In this document: piece by piece, positions 45,001-51,409 of the stretch
Layout: every line of letters begins with the position of its first letter
Numbering within the stretch: the stretch's first letter is position 1
From: Bryobacterales bacterium
Lineage (GTDB): Bacteria > Acidobacteriota > Terriglobia > Bryobacterales > Bryobacteraceae
Direction of reading: 5' to 3'
Length of the DNA: 64,000 nt
NCBI GenBank assembly: GCA_016789905.1
Contig: JAEUQC010000147.1
Location: 62,001 to 126,000 of the forward strand
Position numbers and translations under genes: made by a program
The notes under the pieces: model-generated
Databases searched by the model: none
Seen by the model: the letters and a program-made list of their open reading frames with translations, nothing else
What the model was told of the DNA's origin: nothing

Positions 45001-45086
45001 ATGATGGGCCGGATGTCGCGATTGAAACTGACCGGTTCCTGGGCCGCGGCAGCCAGGCAGAACGAGACAAAAAGAATGGTCCGCAC
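42018..45086 (-). CDS. PSD1 / planctomycete cytochrome c domain protein (DUF1549-DUF1553)
   Basis: 1022 aa from a GTG at 45086, which gives a signal peptide (MRTILFVSFCLAAAAQ). Residues about 20-110 are the planctomycete cytochrome c domain with a CxxCH haem site (MSDTCFKCHGPD). DUF1549 follows (SLIRARLGSIQPAPETDRR, ALDLTGIPPTPEEVDAF, RYAEKQAMHWLDAVRY), then a carbohydrate-binding-like middle part, then DUF1553 (RLDLANWLVSRENPLTARAY, QGEWPVHADLLDFLAFEFMD). The role is thought to be periplasmic, possibly polysaccharide breakdown linked to electron transfer; unproven. It forms a unit with the DUF1501 gene and is divergent from the SDR gene 36 bp away. Confidence 0.92.
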   Translation of the reverse strand: MRTILFVSFCLAAAAQEPVSFNRDIRPIMSDTCFKCHGPDKSGRMANLRLDLREEALKPNRRGLAPIVPGDPEKSHIVQRIYATGGPLMPPASSHKSLTAAQKNTIKRWVAEGAKYEGHWAYEPVRRPAAGASIDSLIRARLGSIQPAPETDRRTLIRRAALDLTGIPPTPEEVDAFVNDTSANAYERLIDKLMASTRYAEKQAMHWLDAVRYADTAGFHGDNPFPAWPYRDYVLRSFHRNQPFDQFTREQLAGDLLPNATVEQKTASAFNRILRVSAEGGVQPKEYLAKYGADRVRTTATVWLGSTLGCAECHDHKFDPFTAKDFYSMKAFFADIKETGLVADKGPNAWGSQMDLATPEQAARRRQAQQAVDAAEQALAKGRTPELEAALMGRHTSGELKWLYQRPVAANAGSATLTIYNDQVPPMANTPKSTSPGNGLVIASGENPETETYAITLAPGPGKWAQLGVQAVQDESLAGLGVARGADRLMISEVEAELLPEGRKLRFTMAASSIKLQNRDQNPLNAIDGDPATGWGGSPYHDGVLPFLALRFSEPVATTAGSRILVRLRHETAFRRATTGRLRLALSPGLAMPAADATNKKHEPVDKGLSPSILAVLKKPAAKREDDDKALIARALDWTDGARQSLAVAAARARAHLDVVEIAIPRVMVTEATAPEPTRILARGNFMDESSPIVEPAIPAFLGKVGDGGRATRLDLANWLVSRENPLTARAYVNRQWRLFFGTGLSKVLEDLGSQGEWPVHADLLDFLAFEFMDKGWDRKHITKLIVMSHAYRQSSAVSGDQDPDNRLLSRQNRLRVDAEVVRDIALHTAGLLTEQFGGPSARPYQPDGYLAALNFPKRDYAASKGPDQYRRGLYTFWQRTFLHPSMSTFDAASREECTVNRSLSNTPLQALVLLNDPTYVEAARVFAQNALRSADAPTPEGRVAWAFRRALGRAPTEEERGILVGLYKKGLRRFDADPAAARAFISSGDAPGLPGANPVELAAAMTVTRAILNLHETITRN

Positions 45087-45122
45087 AAGCCCAGCATATA
45101 CCGAATCGCTTATTCTGGAACG

Positions 45123-45869
45123 ATGCAAACCAATGGAAAAGTGGCGGTGGTGACGGGTGCGGGCAGCGGCATTGGCCGCGCGGCGGCGCTGCGGCTGCGG
45201 GAGGGTGGATACAACGTTGTCATCGCCGGACGCCGGGCGGCGGAGTTGGGAAAAACGGCCGCGCTTGGCCCGGGTATTGTCGCTGTGCCCACCGATGTGA
45301 GTGACCCGGACGCGGTGAAGGCTTTGTTCGCAAAGACCGTGGCGTTGTTTGGCCGCGTGGATGTTTTGTTTAACAACGCGGGCATGGGCGCGCCCGGCGT
45401 GCCAATGGAAGACGTGACGTTCGCGCAGTGGTCGGCGGTGGTGGGTGTAAACCTGACCGGCGCGTTTCTGTGCGCGCAAGAGGCCATGCGGCAGATGAAA
45501 ACGCAGACGCCGCGCGGCGGGCGGATCATCAATAACGGCTCGATTTCAGCGCAAACGCCGCGTCCGAATTCGGCGCCCTACACCGCCACCAAACACGCCA
45601 TCACCGGGTTGACGAAGTCCATCGCGCTCGATGGGCGGCCTTTCGATATCGCCTGCGGCCAGATCGATATCGGCAACGCCGCGACGGAGATGACCGAGCG
45701 CATGCAGCAGGGCGTGCCACAGGCGAATGGGACAATGATGGTGGAGCCGCGTATGGACGTGCGGCATGTAGCCGACGCGGTGTTGCACATGGCGAACCTG
45801 CCGCTGGATGCCAACATTCTCACTATGACCATCATGGCCACCAAGATGCCGCTGGCCGGGCGCGGGTAG
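45123..45869 (+). CDS. Short-chain dehydrogenase/reductase (SDR)
   Basis: ATG 45123 gives 248 aa of classical SDR. NAD(P)-binding TGAGSGIGRAA, NNAG in VLFNNAGMG, catalytic Ser in NNGSISAQTP, and Tyr/Lys in YTATKHAITG (YxxxK) are all present. Reaction: oxidation or reduction of an alcohol/ketone; substrate unknown. It converges with the enolase-superfamily dehydratase gene (3 bp between stops); a shared role in sugar-acid breakdown is possible, but the opposite orientation argues against an operon. Confidence 0.88.
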   Translation: MQTNGKVAVVTGAGSGIGRAAALRLREGGYNVVIAGRRAAELGKTAALGPGIVAVPTDVSDPDAVKALFAKTVALFGRVDVLFNNAGMGAPGVPMEDVTFAQWSAVVGVNLTGAFLCAQEAMRQMKTQTPRGGRIINNGSISAQTPRPNSAPYTATKHAITGLTKSIALDGRPFDIACGQIDIGNAATEMTERMQQGVPQANGTMMVEPRMDVRHVADAVLHMANLPLDANILTMTIMATKMPLAGRG

Positions 45870-45872
45870 GCG

Positions 45873-47036
45873 CTACCAGTCGGCCACGGAACCGTCGCGG
45901 CGAAAGACGTCCATGGTCACCTCCGGCTGCCACGGGTGTTTGTCGGCTTCGGCTTCGTTAATGTCAATGCCCAGGCCCGGGGCCGTGGGTGGGATTGCGT
46001 GCCCATTTTCAATCGGGATTTGCCCATCCACAACGTCTTTGCGCCACGGCACGTCCTTGCGCACAACTTCCTGAATCAGGTAGTTCGGTGTGGCGAAGGC
46101 AACATGGGTGCAGGCGGCGGTGGAAATGGGACCCTGCGGGTTGTGGCAGGCCACCGCGATGGAATAGGTCTCCGCCATGGCTGCTATGCGGCGCACTTCG
46201 CTGATGCCGCCGCAGTGCGAACAATCCGGCTGGGCAATGGCGCACGCGCGCTTTTCAAACAGTTCGCGGAACTCCCAGCGGCCGGTGAGCCGTTCGCCGG
46301 TGGCGATGGGGAAGGGAAGCGCGCGTGCAACCTCTTGCAAACCGTCGATCGATTCGGGCCAGCACGGCTCTTCGTACCAGTACAGGTTGTAGTCGGTGAG
46401 CAACCGGCCGAATTGGATGGCGGCGGCGGGTGTGGTGCGGGCATGCAGGTCCAACATGATATCCAGCCCGTCGCCGCAGGCGTCGCGCATGGCCGCCACA
46501 CACTGCGCGGCGCGCTTCAACACGGCCGGCGATTCCACCGGATCGCTCACCGGAATCGGCATGCACTTGATGGCCGTGAATCCTTCCTCCATGCTTCGCA
46601 ACGCCCGTTCGGCGAACTCCGCGGGCGCAAGCGTGCCGTAGATGTCTTCCATCTTCCCGCCGCCGAGATGATCATAAAATCGCAGGCGGTCCCGCACCGG
46701 GCCGCCGAGAAGTTCGTGGACGGGCCGGTTGAGCTCCTTGCCTTTGATATCCCATAACGCCTGGTCAATCCCGCTGATGGCCGTGTAGTTGATGATGCCG
46801 CCGCGCCAGAAATACTGGCGGTGCATGATTTGCCACAAATGTTCAATGCGGCGCGGGTCCTGGCCAATCAGCAGTACGCTCAGGTCCTCCACGGCGCCCA
46901 CCACGGATTTCGTCTTCCATTCAAGCGTCGCTTCCCCCCAGCCGTACAGGCCCGGCTGGTCTGTTTCCACTTTGACAAAGATCCAGTTCCTCATGCGGGC
47001 GTGGACCACCTTGGTGACTATGCGCGTGATTTTCAT
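45873..47036 (-). CDS. Mandelate racemase/enolase-superfamily sugar-acid dehydratase (galactonate dehydratase-like)
   Basis: 387 aa from ATG 47036 (MKITRIVTKVV, the usual start); ATG 47066 adds ten residues. The N-terminal capping domain is followed by a TIM barrel with metal ligands Asp in IMLDLHART (next to a catalytic His), Glu in YWYEEPCWP and Glu in ATGERLTGR, and the general acid/base His in ACHNPQGPISTAAC, the arrangement of D-galactonate and related dehydratases. The likely reaction is dehydration of a sugar acid to its 2-keto-3-deoxy form with Mg2+. The exact sugar cannot be told. It is divergent from the GNAT gene (36 bp). Confidence 0.88.
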   Translation of the reverse strand: MKITRIVTKVVHARMRNWIFVKVETDQPGLYGWGEATLEWKTKSVVGAVEDLSVLLIGQDPRRIEHLWQIMHRQYFWRGGIINYTAISGIDQALWDIKGKELNRPVHELLGGPVRDRLRFYDHLGGGKMEDIYGTLAPAEFAERALRSMEEGFTAIKCMPIPVSDPVESPAVLKRAAQCVAAMRDACGDGLDIMLDLHARTTPAAAIQFGRLLTDYNLYWYEEPCWPESIDGLQEVARALPFPIATGERLTGRWEFRELFEKRACAIAQPDCSHCGGISEVRRIAAMAETYSIAVACHNPQGPISTAACTHVAFATPNYLIQEVVRKDVPWRKDVVDGQIPIENGHAIPPTAPGLGIDINEAEADKHPWQPEVTMDVFRRDGSVADW

Positions 47037-47072
47037 GGCGAATTCATAAGCGTATCGCGAGAACATGGAGAG

Positions 47073-47525
47073 ATGGAACTGGAGTTTCGGCGCGTGGATG
47101 TGGCGGCGGAGATGCGGCGGCTGCGGGATTTCGACAAGCGCGTCTTCTCACAGGGCGATCTGTTTCCCTCGGCCTACTGGCGGGAGTGCGAGGTGTATTG
47201 GATGCTGGCCGATGGCAAGCGTGTGGGCTGTTGCGCGCTGCAGGAAGGCGAAGAGGGCGAGTTATGGATCACCTCTTCAGGCATTCTGCCGGCCTGGCAG
47301 GGCATTGGGTTAGGCCGTGTGATGAAAGCCTGGCAGGTGGCCCTGGCGCGGCGCTGCGGCTACCGCAAAGTGTTGACCGAAACAAGGGCGGGGAACACGC
47401 GTATGATCCGGCTGAACGAATCGTTCGGCTTTCGCATTGTGAAAACACTGCCGGACAACTATCTGGACCCCGATGAAGACGGCGTGGAAATGGAGCTTGT
47501 GCTTTCTTCAACGCGAGGCCAGTGA
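47073..47525 (+). CDS. GNAT family N-acetyltransferase
   Basis: ATG 47073, with GGAG just upstream, gives 150 aa. The acetyl-CoA pyrophosphate-binding motif reads AWQGIGLGRVMKAW (Q/RxxGxG/A), preceded by the strand ELWITSSGILP and followed by YRKVLTETRAGNTRMIRLNE and a final strand GFRIVKTLP. The substrate is unknown. Its last 67 bp overlap the convergent kinase-like gene, so the C-terminal Ser/Thr-rich residues of one or both may be non-essential. It is the last gene before the plus-strand skew turns C-rich. Confidence 0.85.
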   Translation: MELEFRRVDVAAEMRRLRDFDKRVFSQGDLFPSAYWRECEVYWMLADGKRVGCCALQEGEEGELWITSSGILPAWQGIGLGRVMKAWQVALARRCGYRKVLTETRAGNTRMIRLNESFGFRIVKTLPDNYLDPDEDGVEMELVLSSTRGQ

Positions 47526-48331
47526 CGCAATACCGATTCGAGATTCACGATCTCCTTCCACCGCGCGTCGAACCGGGCGGCCACCTCCGGGCACGCCGCC
47601 AGCACCGGCCCAAGTCCCAACTGCACGTGCGGCTGCGCCACCACCTCTTCAAACACCAGCCGTTCCTCCACCTCCTGCCAGCGGTCCGTCAATCCGCCGG
47701 CGTCCAGCAGCACGATGCGGTCTCCGGCTACACCGAAGTTCTTCAGGTGGGCGTCGAGAGAAAACAGGCCGCGCCGCCAGCCCGAACGGCGCAGGTCCAG
47801 AAAGCGGTCAAGCCACTCTTCCACCTCGGCGAAGCGCTTTTCTTTGGTAAGCCGTGCCAGGTGCTGGTGCAGTGTGGCTTCCACGCGCGCCGTGGCTTCT
47901 GACACCGTCAGCCACCCAGGCCAGCCGCCCACTTTCACATCAATGGGCGGGAACGAGATCACCTCCGGCACCAGCGGCGTGCCCTCCAGGTGTAAACGTT
48001 TCAATCGCTCGCCCCGGCGGTCCCGCGTCCGGTAAATCCGCCACACGTCTTTCACGTGCGAGCTCAGCCAAATACTGCTGGGAATCACTCGCATCACCCC
48101 TTGCACGCAAATGCGCAGCAGCCGCAAACGGCGCGAGGGCCGTTGCAGAAACCGGCGGGGCAGCAGTTTCCAGAGCAGTATCAGCGCAACCACTTCCGTC
48201 GGCGACCGCGGCCGCTTCACCACCCAATGTTCGGAAGCATACACCACCTTGCCGATCCCTTCGCCAAGGCGGCGCAATTGGCCCTCAGTGAGTTCCGGGG
48301 GCGCCTGCAGAAGGACATGTGGAGTTGCCAT
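47459..48331 (-). CDS. Protein-kinase-fold protein of unknown role
   Basis: 290 aa. It lacks a named-family signature but has a kinase-like order of motifs: RLGEGIGKVVYASEHWVVKRP (Gly-rich turn, then the Val-Val-Lys strand), a catalytic-loop-like SLDAHLKNFGVAGD, and LLDAGGLTDRW in place of DFG, which resembles ABC1/aminoglycoside-phosphotransferase-like small-molecule kinases. A basic segment (RRFLQRPSRRLRLLRI) between them suggests membrane or RNA contact. The substrate is unknown. The end (ESTSSISTPSSSGSR) is read in the overlap with the GNAT gene. It is 13 bp downstream of the APC permease gene. Confidence 0.6.
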   Translation of the reverse strand: MATPHVLLQAPPELTEGQLRRLGEGIGKVVYASEHWVVKRPRSPTEVVALILLWKLLPRRFLQRPSRRLRLLRICVQGVMRVIPSSIWLSSHVKDVWRIYRTRDRRGERLKRLHLEGTPLVPEVISFPPIDVKVGGWPGWLTVSEATARVEATLHQHLARLTKEKRFAEVEEWLDRFLDLRRSGWRRGLFSLDAHLKNFGVAGDRIVLLDAGGLTDRWQEVEERLVFEEVVAQPHVQLGLGPVLAACPEVAARFDARWKEIVNLESVLRHWPRVEESTSSISTPSSSGSR

Positions 48332-48344
48332 GTTTGCCCTCCGC

Positions 48345-49565
48345 CTATACGGTAATCCCTTTTTTCGCGAAGCGCCAGAGGAAACATGCGGCCGCCGCGC
48401 AGAACGCTAATTCCCAGGCGATCCCGGCGGCAAGTTTGCTCATCAGCACGCCGTTGACGGCGACGGCCGCCGGAGCCGTCAGCCACACCATCGGCACTTC
48501 GAACGGGCGTTTCCGGCCCGGTGCGCGGCGGCGCAGAATGGGCAGCGCCGCCGCCACGACGGTGAAAGCGAATAGCGTGGCGACAACGGCAATGTCATAG
48601 AGCTTCTGCGCGTCGATTAACAAACATGCGGCGGCCACCAGTACCCCCGTGGCCAAAATGGCGGCCACCGGTGCTTGCGTCCGGCGTTGCGTTCGCAATA
48701 GCGCCGCCGGCAGCAGTCCATCGCTCGCCATGGCGAAAAAGATCCGGCTCTGCCCCATCATCATGATGAGCAACACCGTGCTCAGGCCCAGGTAAACGCA
48801 CACGTTGATGAGTTGCGCGACGGAGCCGCCGCCGGTGGCCATCGCCGCGCCCAGCAGGCCGTCCCCCTTCGGGTCCGGCACCAGACAGTAGACCGCGATG
48901 ACGGCCAGATATAGCGCCGTCGTCACCGCCAGCGATCCCAGAATGCCAATGGGCAAATCGCGCCGAGGATTCCGGCACTCCAGCCCCAGCGTGGAGACCG
49001 ACTCAAATCCCACATAGCTGAAAATCGCCAACCCAGCCACCGTTCGCCACGCTTCGGCCGGGCCGGTCAATCGCGCCACGGCTGGCGCGCCCTTGGCCCA
49101 ATATAGAATCCACGCGATGAAGAGAAGCAACGTACCGCACTTCAGAATGACCAGCGCCGTGTTCACTCCCGCCGAAACGCGGATCCCGAGCACCAGCAGC
49201 ATTGTCGCCGCCAGCGCCATGCCCGCGGCATATACCGGCTTGCCGGTCCACAGCACCGCCACCGCCGCCGAGCCCAGCGTATATTCCAGGAATAGCGCGC
49301 ACCCGATAATCCAAGCTGGAAACCGGCCCAGGGTGGCCTGCGCGTATTGATACGCCGAACCGGAGCCCGGCTCCATCGCCGCAAATTCGGCATAGCACAA
49401 CGCCGTCAACGCGCACCCTAGCGCGGCCACAATATAGCCCGCCAAAAGCGATGGCGCGCCGTACTGGCGCGCCATCGCGGCGGTCGTCAAAAATATCCCG
49501 CCTCCTACGGTACAGCCGATCCCGGCGGCGATCAACTGGCCTGGGCCTAGAGCGCGGGTTAGCAA
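48345..49565 (-). CDS. APC-superfamily amino-acid permease
   Basis: 406 aa with about twelve hydrophobic segments. The start is TTG at 49565, one base after the clpP stop; later ATGs would delete the first helix (GIGCTVGGGIFLTTAAMA), which contains the substrate-binding GxGxGIF-type break. Helix 6 has the conserved FSYVGFESVSTLGLECRNPR (family consensus for APC transporters). It probably takes up or exchanges amino acids at the inner membrane, driven by protons. It is translationally adjacent to clpP, an unusual pairing, and is followed after 13 bp by the kinase-like gene. Confidence 0.88.
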   Translation of the reverse strand: MLTRALGPGQLIAAGIGCTVGGGIFLTTAAMARQYGAPSLLAGYIVAALGCALTALCYAEFAAMEPGSGSAYQYAQATLGRFPAWIIGCALFLEYTLGSAAVAVLWTGKPVYAAGMALAATMLLVLGIRVSAGVNTALVILKCGTLLLFIAWILYWAKGAPAVARLTGPAEAWRTVAGLAIFSYVGFESVSTLGLECRNPRRDLPIGILGSLAVTTALYLAVIAVYCLVPDPKGDGLLGAAMATGGGSVAQLINVCVYLGLSTVLLIMMMGQSRIFFAMASDGLLPAALLRTQRRTQAPVAAILATGVLVAAACLLIDAQKLYDIAVVATLFAFTVVAAALPILRRRAPGRKRPFEVPMVWLTAPAAVAVNGVLMSKLAAGIAWELAFCAAAACFLWRFAKKGITV

Positions 49566-49566
49566 C

Positions 49567-50184
49567 CTATGGCTTCACGGCTTCCCGGGACGTGATCACA
49601 CGATCCAGCATCCCGTATTCCACCGCCTGGCCCGGCGTCATGATGTAGTCGCGGTCCACGTCGCGGGCGATCTTGTCCACATCCTGGCCGCACGCATCGG
49701 CCAGAATCTTGTTCAGCGTCTCGCGCATACGCAGAATTTCGCGCGCATAGATGTCAATATCTGCCGCTTGGCCGGCCAACCCGCTCATGGAGGGCTGGTG
49801 GATCAGAATTCGCGAATTGGGTAGGCTGAACCGCTTGCCCTTCGTGCCGCAGGCCAGCAGCACTGCGGCCATCGATGCCGCCTGCCCTACGCAATACGTG
49901 GTGATGTCGGGCTCGATGAGGTTCATCGTATCCAGAATCGCCAAGCCGGAGGTGATAGAGCCACCAGGCGAATTGATGTAGAGCGAGATGTCCCGCTCCG
50001 GATCCTCCGCCGCCAGGAATAGCATCTGGGCGATGATGAGGTTTGCGACCTGGTCGTCGATCGGTGTCCCGAGAAAGATGATGTTTTCTTTGAGCAGGCG
50101 CGAGTAGATATCGTAGGCACGTTCACCGCGCGAGGTCTGCTCGACCACCATGGGGACCAGAACAGAATTTTCCATTTGGGGCAT
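49567..50184 (-). CDS. clpP: ATP-dependent Clp protease proteolytic subunit
   Basis: 205 aa (or 202 from the second ATG at 50175). It has VPMVVEQTSRGERAYDIYSR at the N-terminus, NSPGGSITSGLAI, the catalytic Ser104 in GQAASMAAVLL, His in RILIHQPS and Asp in the DRDYIMTPGQAVEYGM region, so the triad is complete. It forms the 14-mer protease used with ClpC (27755-30223) or ClpX. No clpX or tig is adjacent, unlike the usual tig-clpP-clpX order; an amino-acid permease gene follows instead. Confidence 0.96.
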   Translation of the reverse strand: MPQMENSVLVPMVVEQTSRGERAYDIYSRLLKENIIFLGTPIDDQVANLIIAQMLFLAAEDPERDISLYINSPGGSITSGLAILDTMNLIEPDITTYCVGQAASMAAVLLACGTKGKRFSLPNSRILIHQPSMSGLAGQAADIDIYAREILRMRETLNKILADACGQDVDKIARDVDRDYIMTPGQAVEYGMLDRVITSREAVKP

Positions 50185-50500
50185 GCTTCTCTCATCATAG
50201 CCCTATACACACGGGAGTAGGGGGAATCTGGAGAAAAAGGCTAATGGCGCCGGCACCTCCCATGGAACCGCTGAATCGCATGGAAACTAGTACTTTTCCT
50301 TAAGTGGTTCTATAAATAAATTGCAGAGAAATCCCGTTGGATTGGGTAATGAACAGGACGTATGCTAGAGGAGGAGGCCTGCCAGACCTGTGATGTGCAT
50401 CACTTTAACCGTTTGCGGCAATTCGATGTGCATCTTGGATTAGAATTCCGGAAAAATGGTCGATAGAGCGTATAGAGTGCATTCTTCTCACGGTCCACTT
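50185..50500. other. Gap between divergent clpP and the GGDEF response-regulator gene
   Basis: 316 bases without a convincing gene, more AT-rich in the middle (50281-50340) than the flanks. It should hold the promoters of clpP (minus) and the regulator gene (plus). A paired palindromic box is at 50389-50434 (separate entry). TATAGA at 50471-50476 is a weak -10-like match. GAGGAGGAGG at 50368-50377 resembles a ribosome-binding site, but no open frame follows it. Confidence 0.5.
50389..50434. promoter_or_regulatory. Twin GATGTGCATC boxes, CRP/FNR-like operator candidate
   Basis: TGTGATGTGCATCACT (50389-50404) is a near-perfect dyad of the CRP type (TGTGA-N6-TCACT). The inner GATGTGCATC recurs exactly at 50425-50434, 33 bp on, three helical turns, so two dimers would bind the same DNA face. 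The boxes are 67-112 bp before ATG 50501 of the response-regulator/diguanylate cyclase gene. No experimental support; inference from symmetry and spacing. Confidence 0.5.
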
Positions 50501-51400
50501 ATGAGGATATTGATCGCGGACGATAGCAGCGTTTCTCGGCATCTCTTGGAGAGTATTGTCAAGAAATGGGGCTATCAAGTGATTACTACTTCCGATGGCA
50601 ACCAGGCGTGGGAAGTGCTGCGCCAACCCGACGCGCCTCGCATGGCTATTCTTGATTGGATGATGCCCGGTTTGACGGGGCCGGAAGTTTGCCGGAACGT
50701 TCGAGAAAAAGGCATTGAGCCTTATACCTACATTCTTTTGTTAACCTCCCGGACGCAAAAAGAAGATGTGATTGAGGGCATGACCGCTGGCGCCGACGAT
50801 TATGTCGTGAAGCCCTTCGACCAACAGGAACTAAACGTGCGTTTACGCGCTGGCCGTCGAATTATCGACCTGCAGGACGAACTGCTGCGCGCGCAAGCGG
50901 CGCTGCGCTATCAGGCTACGCACGACGCCCTGACTGGAGTGACGAATCGCGGACGTATCACCGAAATTCTGCAGGAGTATGTTGACGGTCCCGGTCCGCT
51001 CGGCGTCGTCATGCTTGATTTAGACAGATTTAAGGCGGTTAATGATACTTTCGGCCACGCCGCCGGAGACGCGGCACTGGTGGCTGCCGCCACCCGGTTG
51101 AGCGAACTACTCTCCGACCGGGATGTAATTGGCCGTTACGGCGGCGAAGAGTTCTTAATTATTTCCAGGCGGAAGCCGGAGGATCTGTACCTGTTCGCTG
51201 AACAATTGCGGGCCAGAATTGAATCCGCTCCGGTGGAAACAGCGGATGCGGTTTTCCCGATCACTGCCAGTTTCGGCGTGGCCAGCCGCAACGGCGCTCG
51301 TGACATTTCTGGAACAGACCTGCTTAAGTCAGCCGACGACGCATTATACGAAGCAAAGAAACAAGGTCGAAACCGCGTTGTCGTTGCCGTTTCCGCTTAG
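50501..51400 (+). CDS. Response regulator with diguanylate cyclase (GGDEF) output
   Basis: ATG 50501 gives 299 aa beginning directly with the receiver (MRILIADDSSVSRHLLES); an open frame reaches 50456 but lacks better signals. Receiver: acidic pair DD, phospho-accepting Asp in AILDWMMPGLTG, Thr/Ser in LLLTSR and Lys in VVKPFD. GGDEF domain from about 130: LDLDRFKAVNDTFGHAAGD and the active site RYGGEEFLI (GGEEF), so cyclic-di-GMP synthesis is expected; the GGDEF core is uninterrupted. It stands alone, downstream of the twin boxes, with no kinase beside it; the hybrid kinase at 35-38 kb is a remote candidate partner. Confidence 0.93.
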   Translation: MRILIADDSSVSRHLLESIVKKWGYQVITTSDGNQAWEVLRQPDAPRMAILDWMMPGLTGPEVCRNVREKGIEPYTYILLLTSRTQKEDVIEGMTAGADDYVVKPFDQQELNVRLRAGRRIIDLQDELLRAQAALRYQATHDALTGVTNRGRITEILQEYVDGPGPLGVVMLDLDRFKAVNDTFGHAAGDAALVAAATRLSELLSDRDVIGRYGGEEFLIISRRKPEDLYLFAEQLRARIESAPVETADAVFPITASFGVASRNGARDISGTDLLKSADDALYEAKKQGRNRVVVAVSA

Positions 51401-51409
51401 CCAGTCGGT

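Noticed and set aside
42018..45479. N-terminal extension of the PSD1 protein by about 130 residues
   Set aside because: It would cover the divergent SDR gene's coding sequence; the GTG at 45086 gives a proper signal peptide directly before the haem domain.
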